From Lethocerus indicus (lineage: Eukaryota > Arthropoda > Insecta > Hemiptera > Belostomatidae): a stretch of 64,000 bases of DNA. Made by a program: the position numbers and the translations under genes. This document shows positions 36,837-49,700 of the stretch, one piece after another (position 1 is the first letter of the stretch; each line of letters starts with the position of its first letter). The stretch lies in assembly GCA_019843655.1 (NCBI GenBank), contig JACDQD010000010.1, positions 2,339,637 through 2,403,636 of the forward strand, read 5' to 3'. The notes below the pieces were generated by a model. It was given only the letters and a program-made list of their open reading frames with translations. It was not told the DNA's origin and made no database searches.

Positions 36837-39800
36837 CTAGAGCCTCCATAATAGGCGGACACTGTTGCCAAGTCCAACTCCATTGAAAATCAGATTGAAG
36901 AGACCAACCAGGAACAGAATGGAGAATGCATAAACCATCCCTACTGCTAATTTAGGTATCGTATTACCAAATATAATCGGTCGAACGTAATCTACAACAA
37001 CAGCTTCAATACCCCTGTAAAACAAAAAAATTTATTATTCATTTAAATTTAAAATGTTTCAATATCCTTATAGATTCTTATAGATTTTTATTTTGGAAAA
37101 GACTAATTCATGCAGCATTTAGGAAATATGAACTATTAGAAAGTGATTGGCATAAAATTGTAACCATAAATAGGTCAACAATGAAATACTATTTTTCACT
37201 ATGAACTAGAAGTGTTTTTTAAAATAATGGTTCTGAAAATCAAATGAAGTTAACATGATTAATATATCAGAGATCACACTTGTTAGCAATTCTGTAAATA
37301 ATATACAAGATCCTTAATGAGATAATCAGACTCATATAATAACAAAGGCACATAATTCAAATCATGACTTAGTACTCCCTCATATAAATAAGTAAAATAA
37401 CTTCTTTATATTGTAAAACAATTGATTTCTAATGATAACTGAGGTTATTAGGGTGAATAATAACACGTTGTTGATCAGAAGTTAACCACAGTAACAGTCC
37501 AGTATGATCATTGAAATAACTGGGGTAACAAAGGACCATTATATAGATATTATTCAATGCTCAAAATTGATTCTTCTCAATTTAGTCCACAGTTATTTCT
37601 ATCCAGATCTCAAACTGTACACTATGTACTGACACTTAGAAGAGAACAATTAGAGGAACTACCAAACAATGTAACAAAATGCAACGTACTGAAACAAGTT
37701 CATATTATATTTAAACATTACTTATAATTTGATAATACATTTGATGTAGACTTTCATTCACTTTTTGCTCCATAAAAATATCCTTTTTAGCTTAAAGATG
37801 TTTACAGGGGAATCCACAAGTGTTCTGAGTATCACTGTTGTGGTTTTGCCCTTGTTTGACCAGATTATGCATTTTATGTTATTTATTCTATAATGTTTAT
37901 ATTTAGAGATGAATTACAGGACAATCTTTGCGTTCAATTGAACTTTTTGATGATGAAAATGTATTTGTATATAAATGTATGCATATGAAAAGGATATTTT
38001 ACTCTTGTGGAAAAGGTTTAACTAAAGTATTGACTGGTCATATCTAATAATAATGGACTGGGCAAGAAGCCAAAGAATAATGCAAGTGATTAAAAACTGG
38101 GGGTTAAGAAAAATTATTCATGATTTTAATCTTTGAAAACTAAAGGAATGCTGTCTAGGTTTTTAAATATACTAAGATTAGATTAATGTGTATACTACTC
38201 ACTATGGCATGGATTTTTATAATATCTTTGAACATTTATAAATGGTTCAATAAATAATTTAATTTTGCTATAAATATCCCCACAAAATACACAAGTAAAC
38301 CGAATAAAATAATTTGAAAGGTATTAGCAAAAAATAGATTAAAGTGCTGAAACCTAATCTAGGTCTAATCCAGGAACATTGCAAAGGCCCAATCTTATAA
38401 CATAGCATGGAATGAGTATCAAATCAAAATGTGACAACATATACCAGTGCGCGTGCATGACTGAGAGAACTGCCATGGTGACATCAAACAGGATGTTGGG
38501 GTACATGACATGAAGAGGCATAACACCCAACAGCGCTACTGTTACCATCTTTTCATACGACCATAATTTACCATGATCATGACCCGCTGCACTCCATCTT
38601 GAAGAACTTGTTGCAAACTGCCTGACAGCACTGCTCAGATCTATAGGCTTCTGTAAACAAATTTGTTTTCATTACAAACTCAATTCATAATATTAATTAA
38701 AATATTCATTACAAATATATTATATCAGATTATTTTTAGTTAGTACTGTTTTAAAGACTTGAACTCATTAAAAAACAATATTATCATTATAAATAATTTT
38801 AAATCACAAAATAAAAATGAACATATACATCAGAATTATAGTTCAAAAATTAATAAATCCCAGAACTAATAAGTTAAAATAACCTTAATAAATAATGATA
38901 TTTTAAATAACTCATGTGTTTTTCGGACAAATTGATTTTTTGTCTGCCTTTTGATTTGAAGGCATTAACATGAATCACAATTTTATACACACACTGGAAA
39001 AAATACACCAATTAAATACACATCAATTTACTTAAAAAATCATCTCATGAATTGTTTTAAAAACCTTTGAATTTTAAAAATCAGCAGGGATAACAAGTTT
39101 GGGAAGAAATATGTTTAAAAATAATTATCATAATGCAAAGATGTGGGTATTCTTCCCTTGATGTCTGCCATTTATTATAAAAGGTAATATAAATAGTATG
39201 TGTACAGCTGAAAGATAACAGAGAAAACTGCAAATTCAGCAGTGCATACCATACATTTTAATATCAATCATCACTGACTTGATGTAATAATTTACTAGAA
39301 GGCAATGTTTAGTGTTATTCGGAACAAAATTACACAAGCCTAAAGATATAAATTGGGCTTATATTTACATCAAGACAATTATAATTGACAAAATGATAAG
39401 ATCACATTTTTTAAAGTAAAGCATTTTTATTAATTACTATTTCCATTTTCATGACGTTAAACAGATATTGTTCCTTCAAAATCATAAAAATAACTGCTAC
39501 TTACAGTTACAGAATACACTTTCTTATCATGTTGTGCTGTCAGCAATTTGTGACACCCAACTGATGAAATACAGCTATACTTAGCAGGAATACCCAAGGC
39601 AGGTCTGACTAGAAATTACATTTTTATGATAAAATTACAGAATGAATTTCATACTTTAACCTGAAACGGTCGTAGGGAATGGTTCAATGAGTTTGTATTG
39701 ATAGTGATGGTATGTCACAATTCGGTCATTTCAACTACTCCTAGTAAAAAGTGAAATTACAATTGTCGAATATAATGGAAGCTCAACATCCAGTTGATAA

Positions 39801-40239
39801 AATTTATCTTCCTATTAAAATTATAATCATACCAAGTGATGGGTTATATGTTCAAAAAAGTTACCTGTCAGTGAATCACAATGAAAACAAATTGAACAAT
39901 AAAACAAATATATTTCGAAGAATTTAAAATGCATATGTTACAAAAAAATATGCTTCATAATACGCTTCATAAATTCACCAAACAAAGTATAATAAGCTGC
40001 TTACACAATTCATTCTTTTGGATATCTTACATTTTAAGGGCTTTAAATCGGTAGAAACAACTACAATAAAAATTCATGTATCATTCTCATAATTTCAAAC
40101 CGTTGATACCACGGCGAATTTATTGCAATAATCAACTTTTTCAACTTAATTATGAATGTAAATACTTAATACTAAAAAGAATACCAATGATAATAATACC
40201 TTTGCATATGTTGAGGGCACTTCGTAATAAACAAGCCAT
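36837..40239 (-). CDS. SdhD: Succinate dehydrogenase cytochrome b small subunit, mitochondrial (complex II)
   Basis: Membrane anchor that helps bind haem b and ubiquinone in complex II of the inner mitochondrial membrane. Minus-strand exons are 40239-40200, 39608-39505, 38650-38445 and 37014-36837. All introns are GT-AG, phases fit, and the product is 175 aa, close to the fly protein. Residues 1-60 look like a mitochondrial presequence (basic, Ser-rich). Three hydrophobic segments follow, at about 80-97, 101-125 and 137-160. The family block VMHAHWGIEAVVVDYVRP, with the His and Tyr/Asp of the haem/quinone site, spans the third intron, where the Trp codon is split. The C-terminal end is the family-typical VGLGNSVRLLWRL. 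The first exon is tiny (13 codons plus one base) and its ATG is the only sensible start. It is divergent from mRpL9. Confidence 0.93.
37883..38062 (+). repeat. Decayed duplicate of the metro 5' UTR/start region
   Basis: This segment inside SdhD intron 3 aligns with 43593-43778, which covers the metro leader and start codon. Shared blocks include AATGTT(C/T)ATATTTAG, A(C/T)TACAGGACA, GAT(A/G)ATGAAAATG, AAAAGGAT(A/G)TTTT and AAAGGTTT(A/C)ACTAAAG, ending TC(A)TATCTAATAATAA versus TCATGTCTAATGGTAA. The ATG before TCTAAT is ATA here and the downstream splice donor is absent, so it cannot replace metro exon 1. It is either an old partial gene duplicate, or both loci hold copies of one repeat that supplied the metro leader. 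Confidence 0.7.
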
Positions 40240-40593
40240 TGTTGAATTTGCCTTTCCCTTAATAGATAAAAATCCGATCTGAAAAATGCTTGCCGACTTA
40301 GAAGGACAACCTACCTAAATCATCACCTGGCTAATATAGCACAGCCAGACGATGGAAACACATATTTCTATTGCCTATTTAATCATTTATATCTATATTT
40401 TTAGATCAATATAGGAAAAATAATTCAGCGAAAATTTATATATATCAATCAATTAATGTATAGCAATTTAAATTGAAATATATGTATAGTTTGAAACACT
40501 GCCTTTTCAATTAGCAAATCCGTGAGTTGAATTCGCGTGAGGTTTATTTCAGATAGGTTACTGGGTCCCGGCAGACTATTTAGATTCACTGAA
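40240..40593. promoter_or_regulatory. Shared divergent promoter of SdhD and mRpL9
   Basis: Only 354 bp separate the two start codons, which point away from each other. The segment must contain both 5' UTRs and start sites. No TATA box at a convincing distance was seen. Both genes serve mitochondria, so joint regulation is plausible. Confidence 0.65.
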
Positions 40594-42121
40594 ATGTTCG
40601 ACAAAATAAGTTTGGGCCTCCTACATTTAAAATATCCAATTTATTCTGCTGGGGTAAAGCTTTTGCAGCCCTCGACTTTACCTGTATTGAGTGCCGTTCC
40701 TTCCAGAGTAAGTTATTCGCAATTGTACTTAGAAAAACTTTCGGTTACATCAAGATGTTGGACGAATTTGTTTGTGTTTTAGTCAACGTACGTATTAAAA
40801 AGGAGGTACCCTGTCAAGCTACTGAAAAAAGGCGTTGAGTCGGTGAAATTAAAGCCGAAAAATTACGTTTATGATCTAGTGGAGGACACAAATACAAAGA
40901 AAAAACCAAATGTGCAAGTTATACTTAAAACATTCGTGGAAGGTGAAGTTTAGTTAACATATCTACGAATTATGAAACTTATGTAGTAAAAGTAGCATCA
41001 AACTTATGTATACACCTCTGTGAACTGTTGTAGGAATAGGAAACAAAGGAGATTGTGTTTCAGTTAACAGAAATGTGGCTTATAATAAATTGTTACTGCC
41101 TGGTCTGGCAGATTATGCTACTCCTGAAGCAATTGAGGAGGCAAATCAAAGGAAGAGTAAACAAGGCATGACTGAATCGGATTTCAGTACTGTTAAGGCC
41201 CCTCTGGTATGTCAATAATTAATCCCATTACTCAATTTGAACAAAGTTCTGAATGGAATAATTAAAGTGTCTCGGTTTATTATTAAAAATTTATTATTTT
41301 TCAGACAATGAAATTCCTGAAAAATCTTGTTTTGGCCGTTGTCATGAATAAGGAAACAGAATGGACAATAGAACCTTGGCATATACGTGCCTCTTTTAGA
41401 AAAGCTGGTATATACTTACCCGAAAGTGCTATTGAACTACCAGATAAAAAAATTACTGGGCCAGATCTTAATCTCGAATTGAAAGACTTCATAGTTAAAG
41501 TTACAGTAAGTTCAAATATGGAAATGTATTGTAAGCATACTCCTAGTTGTATCTCTTATTGTATATACTAGACCAAGGAAGTTTTGATTTCAACCTTTTA
41601 TTATTTGTAAGATATTCCAAAAGAAATATATTTATATATACATACACACTTGTTTATAAGCACATATTAATGAGATTAAAATAAGGAATTTAGGACTGTA
41701 AAACACAAAGTTTAATTGAGCAATGATACAGCAGTTGCTGTATTGCAGAAGACACATTGTTCAAAATACTAGAACTTCTATTCCTTCTAAGGTTTACTCT
41801 TCAAATAGTACTATTATAAAAACATATTTTTTGCATAAAGGCATATTTCTTACCATTTATTTTAATATATTTGTTACGAATACAATTTCTTAAGGTCCAC
41901 GCTAATTCCTCGTTAATAACATTATTCCACAGATAAACAACAAAGAAAAAGTTAATGTAAGATGTAGAATCCACCACTGGAGCACACATCCAGGTGATAG
42001 ATTGGAATATGTGAAATATCCATGGACATTGAAATGTGAACCAGTGTTTGCAGAACAAGCCACCCTATTAGAAGAACTTCCCCTGCCCACATTGACACCA
42101 CTTCAAGAACCTGTAAACTAA
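40594..42121 (+). CDS. mRpL9: Large ribosomal subunit protein bL9m, mitochondrial
   Basis: Mitoribosomal protein of the bL9 family. Exons are 40594-40707, 40783-40942, 41034-41206, 41305-41505 and 41933-42121; all introns are GT-AG with fitting phases, and the first three are short (75, 91 and 98 bp). The product is 278 aa. The first 38 residues form a presequence-like leader. STYVLKRRYP follows, then the family blocks NYVYDLVEDT (about 64-73), FVEGIGNKGDCVSV and AYNKLLLPGLADYATPE (about 89-122), typical of bL9 N-domains. A C-terminal region has HHWSTHPGDRLEYVKYPW. An in-frame GTG-led extension reaches 40537, but the first ATG is at 40594. Head-to-head with SdhD. Confidence 0.93.
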
Positions 42122-43742
42122 ACTAGTGTGTTAATAGGCATCAACTGTTACCTGAATCTAAGGGTTAAAAATGAGAGTATGAATTGCTTAATTATAAATT
42201 TCCCCTTTGCACTCGAGGCCTTTTTCGCTTGCGCAAACCAGCAACTCGAGACGATTTTAGCTAGTCTACGAAAGTATTTCAGAGAAACATATCTTATCGC
42301 ACATTGTAAATAAAGAGATGGAGCTACTATAGACCATAGTGCCGTAGCAGTATCGCTCGATTTAAGACTTGAAATAGGCCGGGCACCGCTCGAGTACAAA
42401 GGGTTTACTACAAGGGTTGAGTATTTTCAGTTCAGTTTACTACTAATGTAGCCATAAAACTATTAAAATGTAACGCATTTTAATGTTATTTGTTCAATAC
42501 ATTAATAAATATTTGAAATATTTATTTTCTAAATACTTAGGATTAGAGCTAGAAATGAATTTTTTAATTACTTAATAAATGTTTTTGTCACAAACTTGAT
42601 TAAATTTTTCTAACCTATATCTGATGATAATGTTGGTTTTTATGTTTATTCTTTTATAGTATTATTTATGATCCTTAAGAATAGTCATAATTATTATGTC
42701 TAATAATGTTGTGACAGCGTAGTAATTCATTTTATTTAACATTAAAGTTGTTCCTGTTGTTAATTTTATTGTTTTAATTCGTCCTTTAATTATGGTATAT
42801 ATACATCAATTTGATTTATATAAAATATCTTAGATAACATAAAATTCCTGTGATAATTCTGATAGCGAATGAATTCTTTAAAATGGGTAATATAACAAGG
42901 GTTTACTGCGATATTTCTATTCCACAACTCACTGCATATTATACTTTTATTAGTTTGTAAGTAGTAATAGAAATTTTAAAACCACTTACTTTTCTAGCAT
43001 TAATATCAATTTTTTTTAATTTTATTATTTTGCTTTATCACGAAAAGTTGGAAATCTTAAATCTTATACACTTTTAATCCACAGTAGTGATATTCCATAA
43101 TCATAAATAGTGGGACAGCAGAGAAAATGTTAAATTTCATTAATGTTTTTATCATTCATGTTCACGGTTCAATCTTAGTAAAAGTACGTCATTATTTATT
43201 TTGTAAGAATTAACGAATTTATTAATCCCAATTAATAACTAAACTAATAAATATATTTAAGGAATTGATGTGGACGTCTAGTAAAATGGGATATTTAAGG
43301 TATCGTAGTGGCTGCACTGCTACTAGCCAAGTCCAGGTAGTGTATTAATATGGTTCCTCTTGAGTTAGTTAATTCCTGTAATTGACGTTGAAATGACTGT
43401 GGTAGAAATATATTGTTTAGTTGTATAGTTTTTTATTGCACAGATAGCCGAATTCTAGCTAATTAATATGATACAATAGTAGATTAGTTATATGTAAGTA
43501 ATTAGTGATTTAGAAACTAGTTTAGTCGTACACTTTATTAATAGTGGATATTTCTTCGAATTATGGATTAGATTTTGCCTGTAATTTTGTTAATTCTGTA
43601 ATGTTCATATTTAGTGAAGAACTACAGGACAGAGTGTTTGTGTGCAATTGTCAAGTAAAACATGGTTTCTGATAATGAAAATGTGTAAAAGGATGTTTTT
43701 AATTTTAGTGGTGGGGCACTAAAAGGTTTCACTAAAGCGTTT
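42122..43742. other. mRpL9 3' UTR, spacer and metro leader
   Basis: No exon is seen in the AT-rich spacer. The last about 150 bp upstream of the metro start codon matches the segment at 37883-38062. Confidence 0.55.
42309..42314 (+). terminator. Poly(A) signal of mRpL9
   Basis: AATAAA lies 188 bp after the mRpL9 stop codon. Further AATAAA-like sites follow near 42508, so a longer 3' UTR is possible. Confidence 0.5.
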
Positions 43743-46700
43743 ATGATGACTGCAGTCATGTCTAATGGTAACTGGGATCCTTGTAAGTTATTCTTAATTC
43801 ATGCCTTCATTATATGACTCAAAATAACTTTAATTTCGTAGCCAAATCATTTTACTCTATTTATTTAAGTTGCATAGATAATTGTATCCTCAAATTTCAT
43901 ACAATAATATAAAACAATTCAATTTAGTTTATATTTGGCTACAGAAGAAGTAGCATTGTTACGATTAAAAGCAAAGAATTAAACAGTTATTTACAATTTT
44001 ATTTGTTTGGAACCAATACAGGTATGAACTTAATTCCAAGATAAAATTCTGAATGATTTCTGTAGCTTTATCACGGCTTCTGGCATCTCTGGAAGAATCT
44101 AGACTTCAGCTGCCCAGCTCTGATGAGGAATTTGGTTTTTTGAGCGATCTGCTCCAGTCCAAGGAGCTGCATGCGTTAGTGAAAGTTCACAATAAAATAA
44201 TCGACAATGGGAAGGATGAAAAGTTTCATCCAATTCTTTCCAGTTCGATGCAAATTGCTCTTGAAGTTTTGGAAGTCATAATGCCAAAAATTAATACAAG
44301 TGAAGATTGCAAAGAGTTATTTTTTCTCCTCCAAAAACCACACCTACAGGTATTTACGTATAGTGATTTATTTGCTAATAAGCAACCTATTACCTAAGTT
44401 AACCTATTTGAGTTTTAAATGAATTTTAGATCAATATAAAGTTTTTTTTTTCAATAATCTTAAACTGATATTTTATTTTACTTACAGACAATTAGAATTT
44501 TGTAAATGTGTGTATATTTTAGGGTTTAATGTGTGCACATGATGCAGTCGCCCAAAAAGATTATTTTCCTCGACTGCCTGAGATACCTTTAGAAGTTGAT
44601 GAAGAAGAAGAGACAATCAAAATAGTACAACTTGTCAAAAGTAACGAACCTTTGGTAAGTGATAGCTCCATTTTTACAAACAAATTTAGCAACGGAACTG
44701 GATGTGTGCCCATTTGAGGATAGGGGACACCTTGAGTTTTTGTGTTGCCACTGAAAAAAATTACAAACATAATGCATAAATTAATTCTGGATTATTTTGA
44801 GTGTTTTCATTTAGATTTAATCAACTTAACTAGTTTGTATCATTAAACATAATTTTACAAATTGTCCATGTGAAATAAAAAACTATAAGCCCATTAAAAA
44901 TTGTTTCATTCAATAGGAACAGCATTGCAATACTAACCAGATTATTTATTCTTGAAATGTGCCAACCTTCAGGTGGAAACCAAACAAGAACAAGCAATCC
45001 AATCAACATATTAGTCAGACTCATTATTTTTCTTTATTTCGTTACTCCATTATTAACTTGCTTATAGCAGTCCCACTGTTCATTACGCTTTTACAAGTTC
45101 AAGATTAAATATAAATAAGAAACAAACAAGTTAATTGCATGTATACAATAGAGTGTATAGCGTAGGGGATATCTGCAATGAGGTATAGTTCTTATTAGGT
45201 GTATTAGATGTATGCATAATAGAAGAGCTAACTGTCATTTTTATTATCTGCATTGCTTTCACAAAGACGGGTGTACACAGCACAGAACCAATAGTGGTAA
45301 GTATAGTACATTGTGTGTCTGGGTGTATGAATGTATGAGTGCATAAGAGTTTTATAGAGATTATTAGAGTTAGCGATTAGTTGTGCAAGTGGCCTGTAGA
45401 AGAGAGAAACATACACTTTTACTTTATGTTCATAATTAGTTTCAGGCAGTAGCTGTTGCCTTTTTTGTCCAAACATTTCATTGCATTTTAGTTTAAGAAG
45501 AAGTTTACTTCATTTTTTATTTACTTAAATATACATATCAATTATAATTACATCCAAGTATCAAGTTTATGTGCAGATAAGGGATAGTTTCATATTTCTG
45601 ACATTGGTTGCTGAAAGTGATTACTTACTATTCAAATCATTTTTTCAATTTAAAAATGGTATAATAGTCATGAAGAGAAATGCGGTATTTCATATAAAAA
45701 AAGGCAAATATAAATTATTTTATGTCAAATTGTGGCATTTAAAATTACCAGACATTGAAAAAGAAATGTGTAACGTTCAGATAAGTTATCAAATGAAATG
45801 CACACTAGTGCAATCTGTATTTACAATTTGATTAAGTCAGTTAACAAATAATTATGTTCAATTCTATAAGGAAATTTGATAGATTAAATTATTTCTTTTT
45901 TCTTTTATTAACTGTTGTTTATTAGAATTTTCCTTAAATGTTATTTTATTCTTTTTCTGAACATATCCACATATCCAGCAAATAAAAACTTGAAACTGAC
46001 TCTAGGACAGTCATGTATATTTTATTCAAGATACCTGTATTAGGATCAACAGAAGAAATTTCATATAATACATACATTATATATTTGTTTCGTACCCAAT
46101 TCAATTTTTTATATTTATTTATTATTATTTATTTATCAAACACAGGCAATAGACTTGTATGTAATATTGTTTAGGTTGAGTGCTGAAAACTCAAATGCAA
46201 CACTGTTGTTGTCATGCCATTTTTTTTTTATCATAAGGTGGATTTCATTTGCTCATTTTGCGTACAGGGAGCTACAATAAAGAGCGACGAAGAAACAGGG
46301 AAAATAGTGATAGCGAGAGTGATGCACGGGGGAGCTGCAGACAGGTCTGGTCTCATACATGTAGGCGATGAAGTGTGTGAGGTTAATGGGATCAATGTAG
46401 AAGGAAAAACACCTAATGATGTACTCGCCATACTTGTGAGTATTGGAAGTGTTCGATTGCAAAAACAAAAACCTCGAGAACACAGTATGTAATATTAAAA
46501 ATTTAATTGGAAACCCCTAGAACAATTAACAATGGTGAGAAATTATGGAAATTTTATTCCAACCCTGGTTGCTACTGTTTTAATTGTTTTCTCAGTAATT
46601 AGTGAATGGTACTCGCAATACAGTGTTTTCCACTAAGCCTAAAAATACTCGTAGTTTTCAAAACTACAATATTACACTGACCAACTGTACTCTAAAAATA

Positions 46701-49700
46701 TTAATCTCATTTGAATACAATACAATATGAAAATGAGTTCAAATTAATCAAGGAAAAAATGCTGCAGGAATTACAATTAATTTTCATATCATTTGGGAAA
46801 TATTTTTTAAAAATTTGTTTGAAGTATGTTCATATTGAAGCGATTTGCTGAATATTTTGATAAAATATTTGTTACTTATATTCCCACCATCATTTCTCCG
46901 ACACTCTTGATAAATGGATTATATAATAACAAAGAGAATAATTATGTATTTATTTAGTGATAATGATAAGTTAACAGAAATATAACGCAATTATTTTCTG
47001 CCAAATGCTTTATGTAAAAATATCATTTCTAGCATGATTTTTTGCATGAATTACTCCATAAAATTTACTTTATTTATTTATATTGCCAATACTTGTTAGC
47101 TTAACGGGGACCGATTCTAATTGAGCCCCCATGCCTTTTAAGATATTATGTGTATACCAGATGGCGTATATGGCGCATTTTTTTTACAGCAAGCTTCAGA
47201 AGGGACGATAACATTTAAGTTGGTGCCAGCCGATGGCCGGAGCGGCGTGAGAGAGAGCAAAGTTAGAGTCAGAGCCCATTTCGATTACATCGCTTCAAAC
47301 GATCCGTTCATCCCGTGCAAAGAGGCCGGCCTTGACTTCCTCAAAGGCGATATACTGCACATTGTCAGTCAGGACGATGCTTACTGGTAACCTACCAAAT
47401 TAATTGTTATAATCATTAAAATGGTTAAAATGCATATACTGACAGTAGACGGTAGGCCCAAATTATATTGAAACTAATTTCAAACCAGTCATTACTTTTA
47501 ACGATATTCATCATTATTTATAATGATTCAAACTTGAGACAGTCCATTAATGCTAAACTATTCTAACCACTGCGCTAGATTTGAGCACCAGCAATGATCC
47601 AACTTTTGTTTCATAATGCTTGACGTGTTGACTAATCCCATTATCGGATCCTGTTCTTTATCCTTTTATTTTCCATTTTACAGAAGAATTTCTGGTATTA
47701 AGTATTATAAAAATTGAAATAACAACATATATAACAGGAAATAATAATGATATTTAATTCTAGGTGGCAGGCCAGGAAAGAAGGTGACAGGAATATGAGA
47801 GCTGGTTTAATACCAAGTAGGGCACTTCAAGAGCGGCGTGTACTTCATGATAGGGAGAACATGCAGAAAACTGAAATAGAAGGTACTTTCAATTACATAT
47901 ATCTACACACTTGTTTTTAAAGAACAATCCAGTTCATAAAATAATTACATATCTTCATTAATTTAAACACAGGCTAAAAAAGTAATTAAGTAAATCTTTT
48001 ATATACAGTTTTTCATACAACTCTTGACAAGAAATAAAAATATACTTAACACATCTTAATATAATCCGTATTTTAAATATAAATTAAAAATGTATTAAAT
48101 CTATTTCATTGTTCCTTATATTTTTTTCAAATGATATATTTATTTATTTGAAATAGTATTTCATATTGTGGCATTGCTATTAGAATTTCAGAATATGTTC
48201 TATCATTTTCTCTTTGACTCTCCACATCCACAAACGAAGGTAATTTTGTTTGTCTATGTTGTCTAATGCTTTTGCTTATAGCCATAAGGAATTGATAATG
48301 CAGACTTTTTTACAATATGTTGTTTATAACATATTTGTTCACTAAAATTGTTAATTAAAAACTAAAACCTGTTTTCCTTAGAGTATGTAACTTTTTGATT
48401 TCAGTTATTAATTATTTGCTGCCAGTGAATAATTTTTATTTAACTTCATCTATCATTATATAGATCCCGTAGCTTTTTATTCTATTATTATTACCCTCAA
48501 ATTGCTATTTAGCCACTTTATATTCAATTTTATCAGGAAACTAATTTTAACTTATTTGATCTATTCAAAAAATGTATTAGATATTCATATTTTTCAACAA
48601 ATTTATGTTGCATGTGGTATGTTTTTAACAATATTTGTCAATATAATAGTTTTCCATTGCTAACAATATGATTGCTATACTTTTTATTATTAGAAGAAGT
48701 TTATAGATTTTTTAAAATTTTATAAATATTTTTATTTTATTCTGCACAGTTTAAACCTTACTTTTTAACCTAGAGAATAATTTTAGTGATCATATATTTT
48801 TCTGCATAAAGTAATAGTTCAGTTCAGCTCTGGACATTTTTTATAGTTATGACTATTCCCCAAGTTCAATTAAATATTTTGAAATCAAATATGTGCAATT
48901 GTGGTTTATAACCTATCAGTTTAAATTTTATGATCCAGCTAATTCCAGCTGGTTCATGATCTGTAGCAGCAGCTGAATTTGGTAATATATGTTTATTTTA
49001 CAAAAAATAAGAATAACAACAATAAAAACCAACAATAATAACAAACAACATATATATAATTTTTAAACTCAAAGCTAATTTGAGCTAAATTTAAGCTCAT
49101 TTTTTTACAAAAAAATAAAAACAATTAATGAAATGAAGTAAAAAATGCTCAGTCTCTAAAAGTTGGTCATCTATGGCCAAATGCCCCTTTCTGGTACTCC
49201 ATTCTTCTTTGTTTAGTTCTATACAATATTTTGCACGTTGCCCATCAGAGATCACAATTTATTGAACCTTCAATTTTTTTTTATCTTCAAAGTAAAATTT
49301 TGTTTTATTACTTAATAACTGAAAACTGAAAAAGTGTAGAAAAGATCAGTTGGGGATTCATCATTTCAAATTCAGTTGTTGCACAGTTTACAATGTGTCT
49401 ATTTCTCTCCATTTATTTATTAAAAGATAACAAACTGTCTCATAATTAGCGTCAATATTTTGTGACTTTTGAGACATAAAGTTATGATGCCTATTTGAGA
49501 GTTTGTAATATCCAGTACTCTTTGCTATCTTCTGTCACCACCAATTTTGTCCTATACTAGTTGGATAGCGTGGGTTATAGTGGTGACTGATGAAAGCAGG
49601 AGTGATGATGTTCCAACTATCTATCTCGTTAATAATGCCACAATTGTACTATTTTTTTTTAATGAGCAGTGTAGTTGAAATCCTGGACTCAATTACAAGC

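Noticed and set aside
40537..40593. mRpL9 N-terminal extension from a GTG
   Set aside because: No ATG in this part; the first ATG at 40594 yields a normal mitochondrial leader.
44053..44065. metro start at the ATG of 44053
   Set aside because: That ATG lies within the pyrimidine-AG acceptor of exon 2. The exon joins in phase to 43743-43782, giving [12 protein letters not shown], the family-like L27 start.
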